64,000 bases of DNA from Hesseltinella vesiculosa (GCA_002104935.1 MCGT01000058.1:16840-80839); one strand, 5' to 3'; counted from the first letter of the stretch, positions 38,990-51,259 are shown. Notes: generated by a model not told the origin, from the letters alone. Numbers and translations are program-made.

Positions 38990-40537
38990 TTTTTCTTCCC
39001 TTCTTGTTGCGTTTTTTTTATTGTATTGCTTAGCGGGGCATCATTCAATATATTGCCATTTCTCTGCGCTGTCCTTTTATTGAAAAAAACAAATGACGTA
39101 GGTCATACGTTACAGCTGCATGGAACAGACCGTCGCCTATTTCAGAGGCATTGCAAGGGTGGAGATTTCGTGCAGAAAAAAAAAAGATTTTGGTCGGCTC
39201 TTGCCCAACGAGGATGGGAAAGCCATACGCAAGCACTGGCCAGCCTTTGCCTTCACTATCACATCCAAGCCCAGCATGGCAGTCAGTAAATCAACGGGAG
39301 GTGGATGCCTGTCGGCGTTTTCGGTGGACGATGGGCAATCGGAGATGACAAGATGAAAGGCATGCCTTCGCTGGTCGACCTGGTTTTTTCAGCATCCTCA
39401 TCATTCATGGTTCGTTGCCCCCATGCAAAAGCTCGGCGTCATCCGTTAAGGTGCTGTGCTGTGGATAGATTTTTTTTTCAGGACGGCCATTTTCATCCAA
39501 GGGAGCCTCAGGCGACCTGACAAAAACTAGCGCTCGGCGAAAGACCAACGTACTCGTTCTCAGGGGCGGTTGTATGAATGAGAGTGGCAGTGAAATGCAC
39601 AGGTAAATATGTATCGATTTTGGGCGCACAGCTAAATTTATGAGCGAAATGCTCACGCAAAGAGCAGATCTTTTGCATTGTGGGGTTTTTTCTCCAACCT
39701 CTTGTTGACTGTTTGGAAATGAACGCCGGCTCAACTTTCCATTTGTGGGGGGAGCAGGGTGGGGCAAAGATTGCTCATTCTTTTTTTCTTTCCTTTGGAG
39801 GGATGGTTTCACGACAAAGTACACTTTGAACAAGTGATCTCATTGGATACCAGGCTTTTATTTTTGACAGCCTCCAAATTAGGAAATGCTGTCGATTGAC
39901 TCATCCACAGTAGGTTTCCAAATCGACGCACGCCCCCTCTCTCAGTATCATATGAATACAGAGGACGCCTCGTGTATATATCATTCGTGCACGATACCCA
40001 TGGCACAAGTAACTTACAAAGAGCAATCCTCGTGCACACATAGATCAAAAATCGGCCTTTCTCCCCATACACCCATTGGGCGTCAAGGCAAGAAGGGACG
40101 AGAGGCAGCCAGGTGCGCCTTTTGCCTAGAAAAAGCAAGATTTTTTTTTTTCATTATCACCCTATCAGTTTTCCTTTCTAGGTTCGGGTGCTGAATTCCA
40201 GGTGACTCATTGATTCATATTGCCATATCGGTAAACACTGGATAATGCTAGTTCCGTAGGGCCATTTCTGCCTTGTGATCGAAAAATGGCTGTGAGGCGT
40301 GGGTTCTGAGCGTTTTTAAATAACAGGCAGCAAAAGCAAAGAACAGATACGAAATACACAAGGTGAGATATAACAAAGAAGAGTTCGGTTCAGTGAAAAT
40401 AAAATAAAAAAAGAAGGATGGTTCCATGGGGGGTGTCACTTTTCAACTCCGTTGTCAAGTCGAATAAAAAGAACACTTTTTTCTTCAGCAACACTGTTTT
40501 TTTTTCTTTACTTTTTTTATCGTTTCTATATAAAACA
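38990..40537. other. Long intergenic region upstream of asparagine synthetase
   Basis: About 1.5 kb without a supported gene; short frames on both strands have no recognisable motif. T runs at 39471, 40141 and 40498 and a pyrimidine-rich leader ending in CTATATAAAACA directly before the ATG at 40538. Confidence 0.4.
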
Positions 40538-42427
40538 ATGTGTGGTATTTTTGCTTGTTACAACTACCAAGGTGATGTCGACACCTTCCGCCAACGTGCC
40601 TTGTATCTGTCCAAGAAGTAAGTGATGCTACCATTCGCGTCTGCCCACCACATTGTATTCATTGTCTCGTTTGTAACCTAGGATCCGTCACCGTGGTCCT
40701 GATTGGTCTGGCTGTGTGATTGCTAACAAGACTATTCTCTGCCACGAACGTTTGGCCATTGTTGGCATTGGTAAGTGGTAGTCATGTAGCCCTAGGATGT
40801 TCAACCAGCTCACCTCTATTTTTTTTTTGATAGACACTGGTGCCCAGCCTTTGGTCAGCGACGATGAAAACCTTGTTCTGTGTGTCAACGGTGAAATTTA
40901 CAACCACAAGGCTCTCCGTGCCAACTTGAAGGAAAAGTATGAATTCAAGACGCACTCTGACTGTGAAGTGATCATCCCCATGGTAAAACCGGCTTGGCCA
41001 GTTCAGAAAAAAAAAAAAACGGGGCGCTGACGATCCTGTCTCCAACTTTGTAGTACTCGGAATTGGACACTGGCTTGGCGAACAAATTGGACGGTATGTT
41101 CTCATTTGTGCTGTATGATAAAAAGCGCAACCGTGTCATTGCTGCCCGCGACCCCATTGGTATCACCACCTTGTACTACGGCTGGGACTCCAAGATGCCT
41201 GGTACTGTCTACTTCTCGTCTGAATTGAAGTCCTTGAACGAAGAATGCGACAAGATCTTGGCTTTCCCTCCTGGCCATGTCTACGATTCCGAAACAGGCG
41301 AAACCGTCCGCTACTTCAACCCCTCCTGGTGGGATGAAGAACGTGTGCCCACCAACCCTGCCGACCTCAAGCTGTTGCGTGAGAGCTTGGAAACCGCTGT
41401 GCGCAAGCGTCTCATGGCCGAGGTGCCCTATGGTGTGCTCTTGTCCGGCGGCCTGGACTCTTCGTTGATTGCTGCCATTGCAGCTCGCGAAACTGAAAAG
41501 ATTGCCCAAACCGGTGTGCCTGAAGATGGTTTTGATGAACGTGGCCCTACTTTGTGGCCTCGTCTCCACTCCTTCTCCATTGGCTTGCCTGGCGCTCCTG
41601 ATTTGATCGCCGCCCGTGAAGTTGCCAAGCACTTGAAAACCATCCACCACGAATACACCTTTACGGTCCAAGAAGCTTTGGATGCCGTGAGCGATGTGAT
41701 CTACCACTTGGAAACCTACGATGTCACCACCATCCGTGCTTCCACGCCCATGTACCTGTTGTCTCGCAAGATCAAGGCCACCGGGGTCAAGATGGTTTTG
41801 TCTGGCGAAGGTGCCGACGAAGTCTTTGGCGGCTACCTGTACTTCCACTATGCCCCCGACAACACCAGCTTCCATCACGAAACCGTCACCCGTGTCAAGA
41901 ACCTGCATACCTCGGATTGTCTCCGTGCCAACAAATCCACCATGGCCTGGGGCTTGGAAGCCCGTGTGCCCTTCTTGGACAAGCAGTTCTTGGAGGTGGC
42001 CATGAACATCGACCCTCAGTTCAAGCGCCCCAACAAGAAGGAAGGCCGCATGGAAAAGTACATTGTACGCAAGGCTTTTGACACCTCTGACGACCCCAGT
42101 GCCAAGCCTTACCTGCCCGACAGCGTGCTCTGGCGCCAAAAGGAACAATTCTCCGATGGTGTGGGCTACAACTGGATTGATAGCCTGAAGCAAGTTGCTG
42201 AAACCAAGGTGACTGACGAAGAATTCGCCACTGCTGCCTCCCGATGGACCAAGGATGTGCCCACCACAAAGGAAGCCTTTATGTACCGTGTCATGTTTGA
42301 AGACTGGTATCCTCAAGAAGCCTGCACTGCCAGTGTTGTGCGATGGATCCCCAAGGCCGAATGGGGTTGTCCTGAAGACCCCTCTGGTCGTGCCCAAGGT
42401 GTGCATGAAGCTGCCTTGAGCGATTAG
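40538..42427 (+). CDS. ASN1: Asparagine synthetase (glutamine-hydrolysing)
   Basis: Four exons: 40538-40617, 40682-40770, 40834-40982 and 41054-42427, 563 residues. After Met removal the N-terminal Cys ([10 protein letters not shown]) is the glutaminase nucleophile, with [18 protein letters not shown] and [10 protein letters not shown] forming the class II amidotransferase site. The C-terminal synthetase domain carries the pyrophosphate-binding loop [16 protein letters not shown]-like [13 protein letters not shown] and [12 protein letters not shown]. It makes Asn from Asp, Gln and ATP in the cytosol. Codon use in the last exon is strongly biased toward C-ending codons, a sign of high expression. 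As a side effect an almost unbroken 471-codon frame lies antisense. Confidence 0.97.
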
Positions 42428-43005
42428 GCTGTTTTTTATTTTTTTTTTTGTATCACCACCCCTATACATATTTCCCTCCCCTCTTGCATGTACATGATTT
42501 CTCTCCATCCCCACCAAAGCACTTTATATAAAGACTATTTTTGACATTCACCGACGCAACCTCCTTCCATCTGAAGGGACGGACAGACTTTTTGCCGAGC
42601 AAGCGACGCTCCATTTTTTTTCGTAGACCGAAGCCAATGACAAGAGACCGAGTCACCCGCGGTTGATATTATTTTTTTTTTGTTTTTCTTCTTCAAATGT
42701 GGAGGATGACGAAAACTTAGCCAAATCTGATCAGTGGCATTAGTGCATGACTCACCGATAGGCCAGAAAATTAGGATGGAGACATGGCTGGCATTAACCC
42801 TGTGTAGAACAGAGCGTTGATACCCATCTCTCTCTTTTTTTTTTTTTCAACGAGCCGAACGTGTATTTGCTTTTTTTGCAGCTGTTGACGACAATGATTT
42901 GTTTACTGAGGGAAAATTAGAAACTGTCTGACACATTTTGGAAAGCGATGGAGATGTGAGCGAGTGATGTGTTTTTTATTATTTTTTTTTTTTCTTTGTG
43001 GTGCT
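42428..43005. other. Convergent 3' intergenic region
   Basis: Spacer between asparagine synthetase and the coiled-coil gene; several T runs (42438-42450, 42670-42680, 42837-42847, 42978-42992); no gene seen. Confidence 0.45.
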
Positions 43006-44394
43006 TTAGCATTCAGGAGAGGGTTTTGACCAGTTGAGCATGGACATGCGTTTGAATGCTTTGGACCAAGACTTGGTATCTTGCGGGGAATGCGATATGG
43101 TGCTGCGTCTTGGCCGTTCCTTAGGTATTGGCAAATCGTCGACATTCAAAATATCGACCAAGGTGTGGTCGCCCACAATCTTGGACAAGATTTTATCCAT
43201 GTAGGTGGCCAAGGCATCGTTGGCTTCTTTGAGGCATCGATTTTCGGCGTAGAGTTCTACACAGGGTTTGGTGAGACTTTGAAACGGAAATAAAGCAATG
43301 GTTACCTTGCAAGGTGGTATCATCTGTCGTTTGACTGATTTCCGAGGCAAGGCTGCCGATGGCTGGCACCTAAAAAAGAAAGACGTGTGAAAGGGAGGCA
43401 CAGGGTCTCCTTTTTTTTTTTTGCGTCAAAGAGGTGGTTGTACCTCAGTGTCATGATCGTCCAATTGATTGGCCCAACGAAAGCCTTCGTTTTCTTCCAT
43501 GAGCGATGTGTGGAGCTTCCGGAGCTCATTGAGTTCAGCCTCGACACCTGTCAAATATCGCTGCTGACGTTGCATGGCCTGGTGATGATCTTGATCTTGC
43601 TTGTTTAGCTCGGCCTCTAAATAAGCGATCTTGCGTTCATTCTGGCCTTGGCGTTTGGTTATTTCCATGTCCAGCTTGATTTTCTCACCTGCAAGGAAAA
43701 TGAAGTCGAACGCTGGTTTGGCTTCAAGGCTTTTTTTTACCTTCGCAGCGGGTGCAAAATGTTGGCATGGAGCCGCCGGTGATTTGATGCGACACGGTGG
43801 CTCGGCGTGCTCGTTTGGCTGTCATACGTCGAGCTATTTGAGATTCTGTTTCCAGCCAGAGTGTTCGATCCAAATCGTAGCGGTGGCTCTGGGAAAAAAA
43901 AAAAAAAAAAGTGGGTTACACGACAAGCAGCCCATCTTGCATAATCTCTGGTGTATTATTTTCTCGGCGAACCTCTTCATCCAACCGACTTTGTAGATCT
44001 TGATTTTTTCGTATCAACAAGGTTACTTCTTTTTGACTGGAAGCCAAGGTTTCTTCTCGTCCTTCGAGCTGTGTTTCTAGTTGCTGCTGAGTATGCTGTA
44101 GCTGTTTGTTTTCTCGCTGCAAGATCGCGACTTGCTACGCACGTAGCAAAGGAAAAGAAAGTAAACTGCATAAATGCCAAGTTTGGCAATGATTGCTTTG
44201 GTCTCCTTTTAAGTTTGTACCTTTTGCAAGTATTCAGCATGAAGCGATAGTTCGCCGTAGGCGTCCGAATCCTTAGGATCCTAAATGGGCAAGCGAAAAA
44301 AAAAAAAAAAAAAAACTGTGAATTCTGTTTCTTCTGGGGATCTTGAAACTGGGGTGATTACCATGACCTCCGTCACACAATGGGATGGCACCAT
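43006..44394 (-). CDS. Coiled-coil protein, possibly of the Uds1 (up-regulated during septation) type
   Basis: Seven exons: 44394-44362, 44280-44221, 44134-43922, 43888-43741, 43688-43444, 43369-43306 and 43256-43006, 337 residues; all joins keep frame. Long heptad-like segments (HAEYLQKQVAILQRENKQLQ, LETQLEGREETLASSQKEV, IAYLEAELNKQDQDHHQAM, LTGVEAELNELRKLHTSLM) predict coiled coil over most of the protein, interrupted by a short Cys-x2-Cys (FCTRCEGE). The C-terminal block ENRCLKEANDALATYMDKIL followed by KIVGDHTLVDIL resembles the end of fungal Uds1-like proteins; this link is tentative. Choosing the acceptor TGTGTAG at 43257 rather than the closer CAAAG avoids a frame break. Basic Ser-rich tail. 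Confidence 0.65.
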
Positions 44395-44845
44395 GAGAAA
44401 AAAAAATCAAAAGAAATTAGCAAGAGAGAAAGAGGCTAAGAAGGTTGGAGACCCAGGATTTTTTAAATCCCCTAATGAGCGTCAAACGACGTAATTGTCG
44501 CCAACCTCCTTAGCCAACAAACATTGCAGGGTAGGGGAACAAAGAAAAAACAGGCACAAGGAGGTTTTTTTTTTTTTGGTGATCAAAAAAAGGGGACGAG
44601 GGGAAGTTGGGAAAACAAGTTGAAACGCTTAACCATGCCCAGCTATTCCTTTCTGAGAATGGGATCAGTTGTCCAATGACACCGGCAATGTCGTTTGAGC
44701 CAAGTGGCGTGGCACTTTTTTCATAGCAAGGGTTGTACAGCATGGGGCATTTTTTTTAAAAGTCTCTGTACAGCGATAGCATATGTTTATTGCTTGGGAT
44801 TGGTTAAAAAAAAAGCATTCAAATTTGGCAAATGAGGAAATTGGC
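44395..44845. other. Intergenic spacer, minus-strand run
   Basis: Between the methyltransferase stop and the coiled-coil start; T/A tracts, no gene seen. Confidence 0.45.
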
Positions 44846-45056
44846 TCAGGCATGTTTTTTTGTGTAGAATTGATACAGATTCATAAAGCATTTTTCTGTG
44901 TCCAGGGTATCATCCAAGGTGCCAGTCATGTCTTCCCATTCTTGCTCGGACAACGGATCTTCTTCAGATTTGACGGGCAGCGTCGCCACTTTCAATGCAT
45001 CCCACAAATCATGCAAATCATCCCGAAAAGTCACGCCTATTCGTCCACCCCACACC

Positions 45057-45088
<32 letters not shown>

Positions 45089-46931
45089 GTCAGGCGATAG
45101 TCCTCGGATTGGTGTTGGGTAGTTTTTTCTTTTACCCCCAGTGGCAAAGATGTGTAAGCGACTTCGTAATGTTGCCGTTGGCGGGAGGGTTGGTCTTGAA
45201 TAAGGAGTTCAAAAAATAAATCTTGCAGATGACGAGCCATGGTCGGGTCTAACCGTTGCTTCTTGGTCACACAGAGCACTGACCATCCAGATCACAACAA
45301 ATAATGAGCAAAAAAAAAAAAAAAAAAAAAAGACAAGGAGCTTACTTCGTTGGTTGAGCCAGCGAGTTAATTTGCCCAAGGGAAACTGGGCATACAGGAT
45401 GGGGTCCAGCTCAGTCAGCTCAACATAGCCACCAGGTTTGCATACGCGCCAAGCGTGCGACACCATGGCCTTGTAATCCTTTTTCGGCAATGTCAGTAGC
45501 AGGCACTGGCCATAGACCAGATCAAAGAAGCCGTCGGGCAGCCAAGCAAGGCCATCCAATAAGGTTGTAGGAGATCGAATGAACTGGTAATTCCCATGCG
45601 TGTTCCTTGGCAGACCATTCAAACGGTCTAAACCTCCGGAGGTGATGGCAGCGTTTCGATAACGTAATGCTGACGGTGGGAATTGTCCGCCTGTGAGGTC
45701 TTCCATGCCATAAAAGTACCAATTTGGATACGCCTTGCTTGTGGACAAACACCACGAACCATCCCCACATCTGCATTAAAAAAAATTACAGCGATCTTTC
45801 ATCATTGTTTTTTTCTCATGGTCATCTGCTATTCCTATTTTCAGCCATCAACCTATTTTAGAAACAAAACTCACCCAATATGCAACACATTTCGTTCTTG
45901 ATCTGAAGTGATAGGACTTTTGAAATAGCTAGGCACAGAAACAAGAATATCAGCAAGAGTAGCACGGGGGTCGTGTGAGTGAATTACCCATCCAGAGTAA
46001 GTCGCACAAGATCTTGTCGTAAGGAGAAACGTTTGGTATCGTCCAGCATGGGTGGGGTGAGTGGATCGGCAAACTCGTCAGCCGCGAGCATGGGTAAGGA
46101 ATAGGTGGAGGGTTGAGGATGAGGAGGATATAATTCCGGGAAATGGTGGGTCAGAGGAGGAAGATGGGTAAAGGATGCTCGGTGAGAACCGATGGCAGGG
46201 TGGGATGGATTCGAGGTTAAGGCGGGCATGGTGGGAGAATGGTGCAACGAAAGCTGAGGCGGTGGTGAGGGGGCTCGGTTGGAAATGGAAGCAGACATGG
46301 GCAAGGTGGAGGATCTGGGCGGGATGGGTGGAGAGGAAATCAAACAAAGAGAAGGATGATGCTGTGGCAGAGAGAGAGGATCTGGCAGAGAGCTGGGGGG
46401 CCGTTCGGTGTGTTCGGACACTTCAATCGAGGGTGGCAAAGGGGTGGCGACGGGCGACGGCAGCCGTTGGCGGCCACTGTGGTTGGGTGGGGAGACGGGG
46501 GGCGTGGCGGTGGTGGGGAGAGGAAGGGTGGAAGGATGCGATTGGCTTTTGCGGGAAAAGAAGTCTCGCAGGGATGCTTTTGTGCTGCGTCGAGATCCAC
46601 TGATGCTGGAGCTGGTGGACGAAGGATCATGAGGCGAGTTGGATTCGGAATGACGTCTGGGCGGGGTAATGATCATGCCGTCAAAGTCAAGGATGTCATG
46701 GTGAGCTGGTATGGATGTGCGATTCATAGAGCAGATGTCTTGTTCAGACAGCTGTCGTTGTCGCCGTCGCCCTCGAAAACCTTCATCGGCTGACCGGCGC
46801 CATGGCCTTGACGAGGGCTCAGCATCGCTGGTCAAGGGTAGATGGTCTTGTTGATCGCGCCATTTCTTTGGCGGCCAAGCCCAGTTAAAAAGTCGGGTGG
46901 AGCTTTTGGACTTGTGTGCAGATTCCACCAT
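44846..46931 (-). CDS. SAM-dependent methyltransferase with long disordered N-terminus
   Basis: Five exons: 46931-45988, 45928-45875, 45770-45346, 45278-45136 and 45055-44846, 591 residues. The first ~300 residues are Ser/Pro/His-rich with many SPPP-like patches and a basic segment (RRRQRQLSEQDICSM); no fold is seen. The catalytic domain begins near residue 320: motif I is formed by a splice join, VLHIG + CGDGSWCLSTSKAYPN, followed by YFYGMEDLTG, LPDGFFDLVYGQCLLLTLPK and WRVCKPGGYVELTELDP. This is the Rossmann class I layout shared by fungal velvet-associated LaeA-like and TAM-like methyltransferases. The substrate is unknown. The last exon's acceptor follows a long A run (45061-45086), so its exact border is the least certain. 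Confidence 0.82.
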
Positions 46932-47193
46932 CAAGGGTGATGCAAAAAGAAAAAGGAATGTCTTTGAAAAAAAATGGAGAAAGAGTGAGAAAAAAATAAT
47001 CCAGGCGGTCATCGGTTAAAGAAAAATGAATCATCGGGCTTTGGATCCACCATTCCAAATCGAGCGTTTGTCCATGCAGAAAGATTGAACCAGCCCCCCA
47101 TCCAAAAAAAAAATGTGGGGAGCCAATGGAAAGCGTTTCCCGGCCAAGGAATCGTAAAATCAAAAAGCAATGAAACACACATTTCTTTTTATT

Positions 47194-48337
47194 TCAAATA
47201 TAATGGTACACGAGATAATTGGGAAGACCCCAGACGGAATAACCCAAAGCCTTGGCCATCTTGGCCAAGCCTTCGGTTTCGACTTGGTGGCGGAAAGGGA
47301 TGGTGGGGAAGACAGCACCGTCTCGATGGACTTGGGCTCGCACCAGCGTGCAGGTGCCACCCACCGCATCCATTGGTATCACATGCATCAGGTCAGTCAT
47401 GTCGTCCTTGTATCGCAGATCGATCAAACTTGTTCGATGAGTCACCAATTCCTCGTAACCTTGACCAAGGAAAAAAAAAAAAAACGAGTCAACGCTGGGG
47501 GTAGGAGCGGGGAGCGGCCGTGCATGAAACTTTTTTTTTTCTGCCTGGCATGATAGGCTCCGGCCAATCGTTTAACTTACCTTCTACAAGCACATCATCA
47601 GGTTTCAAGGTTGCTTGAAAGGCCCAGCTCTCGTTTGTTTCCAACCAATTGTTACGATCGTAACCGCCTTCTTCATTGTAAGAGTGCCAATAGCAATTGG
47701 GGGCAAGGACGTCCTTGTCCAGGCCGATCAGTTCTTCCAAGAGAGTCGAAGGATATTCAATGACATCACTGTCCAGCCAAAGGACCCAGTCAATTTCTGG
47801 GGTGAGGGCGGCCGACAAAAGAGTGTTGCGAGACTTGGCCATGATTTGGCGTCGCTTGATCTGGACGCTGAAGGCATGGCGGTCTTCGTTGCTAGGCAAG
47901 TCATAGTCAAAGTCTTTTTGGTAGATATCGATGCGGTGAAAGGGGGATTGCCAGCCGTGCCGTCCGCGCATCGATTGGCTTGCTGTGCGCCGTAAGAGAT
48001 CAATGGTGCCATCTTGGGAATCACTGACTAGGAAGCCCAGCGAGATGCGATCGTGCGGATAAGTGAGCTGGTGTAGATTTTCAAAGTAGCGATCGATAAA
48101 TCGAGCGGCTTCCTTGAAAGGTGTCAGGATCAGCACATGCGGAATGTAGGTATCATTGATAACGTCGGCTCTATCCATTTCGTAATAGGCAAAAGGGTCT
48201 ATGGGGGTCCTTGTGTAGCCATGGGTATCTGGGCAATCGCTTGATGTGGACGGGCCAGACGCAATATATAAAAAGTACAACATGAAGCAGCTTGCCACGG
48301 ACAATACCACAAGCTGCAATGGCGGTTGCTTCCACAT
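47194..48337 (-). CDS. ANP1/MNN9/VAN1-family alpha-mannosyltransferase (GT62)
   Basis: Two exons: 48337-47581 and 47459-47194, 340 residues. Type II membrane topology: a short cytosolic N-terminus (MWKQPP) then one hydrophobic anchor (LQLVVLSVASCFMLYFLYIA), as for Golgi glycosyltransferases. The luminal domain has the family's HVLILTPFKEAARFIDRYF and LGFLVSDSQDGT, and the metal/nucleotide-binding DxD in IDWVLWLDSDVIEYP, then APNCYWHSYNEEGGYDRN and, after the intron, GGTCTLVRAQVHRDG and LPNYLVYHY. Yeast relatives extend N-glycan outer-chain mannan in cis-Golgi M-Pol complexes. The start is the ATG at 48337; an upstream GTG would only add UTR. Confidence 0.92.
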
Positions 48338-48754
48338 TGTCTTTGCCAGTATTAGTGTATACACAAAATCAAAACGGGATGAAAAGAGAAAAAGGAGAGA
48401 GAGCCAAGCTGGCTTTTTTTTTTTTTTTTTCCCAATTGAAAATCAACAAAATGACACCTCCGATCTCTCCCTGAGCGAAAAAGCGTCAAATCAAAATCTG
48501 GCTGGCAAGAGACTAGGGCAACAAGTCTGGTAAAGTGTGTTTTGCTCTGCAAGTCCAAAATCACCTCCTCCAAAAAAATAAAAACAAAAAGCACTCAATG
48601 ATGTTCATTCTCCAGAAAGATGAACAGGCACGTGCACCGACAGTTTCTGCTCACCTAGCTTCCTCTGTGTTTCAAGCACGAAGCGTCTTTCACCGTCAGA
48701 TGGGTCCATCGTCCTTGTCTGTTGTTTCTTGTCTGTTTTTACTTTTTGCGTTGA

Positions 48755-50202
48755 CTACGAAGTTGAGCTGTAAAAATAGATGTTTTGCCACAATGGCAAG
48801 TAGTCACGCAGGATTCCTAAAAAAGTAAACATGAGTCAAGGTACGTTGTTGTGCCGAAAGAAATTTACCAGCACCCATCTTGAGAACAGGCTTGGTCTCC
48901 AGGCGATTGCAGAAGCGCTCCAACTTGGGTCTATGGGGAACGGGAGGGGGAAGGGTGAGAGGCAAAGGGGGAAAAAAAAGTGTTTACCTGGTGATAGAGA
49001 TATAAAAGGCACCCTTGATGACATAGAGTACAAGCAGTCGAAGGCGGCGATGGTATTCATTCTTTTCCAAAGGCATCATCATGTTACGACCATCCGGCGC
49101 TTGGTAGCCGCGCAAGATGGCATAGTTAGCAATGAGATCGATGGCCAGGGAAATGAACCATGGCTTCCAAGCTTTGCGACCGTAGACCATGAGGGCCAGC
49201 ACATAAATCAAGGGGCGGAAGATCGAGGCCACTTCACCAAAGCGAGCCAGAGACGACATGATGTTGACCATTTGGCTGGGTTTGCGCAGCTTCTCGGCTG
49301 TCAGGACACGCGACATGAGATAATCGTTCACATCGGAGAAACGAGAGGACGATCGCTGCTGCTTGTCCATGGCAATGGTGGTACCGATAAAGGGGATTTC
49401 TTTGCCTGTGCGACGGCCGGTCCAGTGATAGGTGGGGGTTTGCAAATGTCGATGTCGCTGAGGGTCCAAAGCGGATGGGTCGACGTCGCGTTCCAAGTGG
49501 GTGGGGTACAGTAGCATGCGGTGTTTTGTCAATCGAAACAAGGTCAACCGTAGCAGGGCCCTAGCAAAATGGTAAGGTGAGCTGTCTTCACTGCGTCTAT
49601 GGCCAATTACTTGATAGCTTCCAAGACAGCCACGACTTGATAATGTTGGGACGGCGAGAGCTTCTTGATGGCAATCATTTCTATCAAGACTTGCGTGTAC
49701 CCCAACAGCGACAAGGCGGAGGAGATGGTGCGGTGGGGAGCCGAGGCAGAGGTCCAAAAGCGAGTGTATTTGTTAAAGGGGGACTCTTCAAGGCCTTGGC
49801 CTTGCTTCTGGGCAATGTAGTCGTTGGCAGCCCTTCGCAAGACCGAGTTATGATAGAGGCTCATCACATTCAGACCGGCATAAACTGATTAAAAAAAGAG
49901 TTTGTCAGCTGCTTTTGCTCCGTCCTATCGTACTTACTGGCTTGTGAAGTCAATTCAGCATCCTGGAAGCGACCTGCATTGGTAGAAGAAATGTGAGCAT
50001 GGGGAATCGATGAGTGATGGCTTGCGCAATATACCTGGAAGAATATAAGATCTATGTTAAGAAAAAAAAAATAGATAAAACGCATGAGCTGATGGGGTTG
50101 TTTGAAGCATGGCTCTTACAAGGAGCGTAGAGCCGACTCAATGGTAGAGATCTGAGCTACATTCTTCAAGAGAAAATCATCATAGGCTTTGAAAGCATCC
50201 AT
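48755..50202 (-). CDS. PEX16: Peroxisomal membrane biogenesis protein PEX16
   Basis: Seven exons: 50202-50120, 50051-50035 (17 nt), 49973-49938 (36 nt), 49884-49611, 49560-48988, 48930-48869 and 48816-48755, 368 residues. The two tiny exons rebuild ALRSLSYILPGRFQDAELTS, the Pex16 box (RYLLAGRF in human), which no other splicing gives. Other landmarks: AIYAGLNVMSLYHNSVLRR, ALSLLGYTQVLIEMIA, a conserved central helix region (VLTAEKLRKPSQMVNIM, FRPLIYVLALMVYGRKAWKPW) and the terminal DYLPLWQNIYFYSS. Pex16 with Pex3 and Pex19 inserts peroxisomal membrane proteins; members are membrane-anchored at ER or peroxisome. Confidence 0.93.
50035..50051 (-). other. PEX16: 17-nt microexon of PEX16
   Basis: ATCTTATATTCTTCCAG, flanked by acceptor AACATAG and donor GTATAT on the minus strand. 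It completes Leu and adds Ser-Tyr-Ile-Leu-Pro plus one base of Gly, restoring SYILPGRF across three exons. Confidence 0.85.
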
Positions 50203-50579
50203 GGGAAAAATAAATAAATAGAAGAAGGCGAAAGAAAAACGTCAAGCTCCCCTGGTGGAAAAAGGGTGGGGGCAAACCCAGCCCAAATTTGTCAAGCGCT
50301 TCGTCTGATTTTGGGTCTTGACACATGAAAGCCTTTTTCACTTTTTAAAAGTCTAAATCACAGCTTTTTTTTTTATATAAGGATGTATCTAAAAAGTGGT
50401 CGACGGGATGCATGGGAAGAGAGGAATTTACAAGTGAAGAAGGGGGGGGGGATGTGGATGAATATAAAAAATAACAAGGAGGGCGGGTATCTCCACCAAT
50501 AAAAGCATCCATGTCAAACGTCAAAAAATAGGGGGGAATCATGACAATGCTAAAAGAAGAAAAAGAAGGGGAGCATATT
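50203..50579. other. Intergenic spacer
   Basis: Between the PEX16 start and the PRELI gene stop; G run at 50441-50450; no gene seen. Confidence 0.45.
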
Positions 50580-51259
50580 TCATTGCTCCATTTTGTTTGC
50601 ACCAGATTCGGCAGCCTCTGCCATGACGACAAATCGCTCTAGCACTTGGGCAAAGCCTTCACGACCCACCGCCGCATTTTGTTGGAAACGTTTGATGGAG
50701 AAATCTTCTAGAATGCCACCCCATCGAGCCACCATGTTCCCAGCTGAAATGGCAGCTTGTTGCGTAAATTGAGTTCTGCAGGGTTAGAAAAAATAAAAAC
50801 AAATCAGCAACAGCCAGATAAATAAAAAGCGGCTTACTTGTGAGGACCATCAGGATGTTCCTTGTATTCTATGGTTTCTTCCACTGTAAGTAAATTGGCC
50901 ATGGTCAAGTTGACACTACGCATTGTTAATGTTTTGGCCTTGGGATCAATAATAGAGATTTCTCGAACGTATTGAATAGAACTGGAGCCTAGAATCTAAT
51001 CAAAGAGTGAGTCATGGTTTACTTTTGATTTGTTCGGTCAAGCCATGGTTCTTACCTTGCGAATAATCGAGGGTACATTCTGTTCAACGGTAATGAGGCG
51101 TTCTGTAGTCAGGATGCCGGTCTTTTCATCCAAGGTTCTGTTCAAGACATCGACATGCTGAACATGAGGGCAGTTGTCATTGGGGTATTTTTGCCATTGG
51201 GCGGCTGAGACAAGGCTCCACTTGTAATCAAACTCGTGTGTCGATTTGAATAGCTTCAT
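50580..51259 (-). CDS. PRELI/MSF1 domain protein (Ups-like mitochondrial lipid transfer protein)
   Basis: Three exons: 51259-51056, 50995-50838 and 50775-50580, 185 residues, the usual length of the PRELI family. It begins MKLFKSTHEFDYKWSLVSAA and continues with WQKYPNDNCPHVQHVDVLNR, LTTERLITVEQNVPSIIRK, SIQYVREISIIDPKAKTL and NLTMANLLTVEETIEY, covering the whole PRELI/MSF1 fold. The C-terminal helix has RWGGILEDFSIKRFQQNAAVGREGF. Ups proteins pair with Mdm35 in the intermembrane space and carry phosphatidic acid or phosphatidylserine between mitochondrial membranes; which lipid applies here is not decided. Confidence 0.92.

Noticed and set aside
41102..42517. Long minus-strand ORF opposite asparagine synthetase
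   Set aside because: Shadow frame produced by codon bias; Gly/His/Val-rich with no motif, and the sense strand is a certain gene.
46175..46793. Plus-strand Gly/Arg/Trp-rich ORFs opposite the methyltransferase first exon
   Set aside because: Antisense to Ser/Pro-rich coding sequence, which commonly gives such frames.
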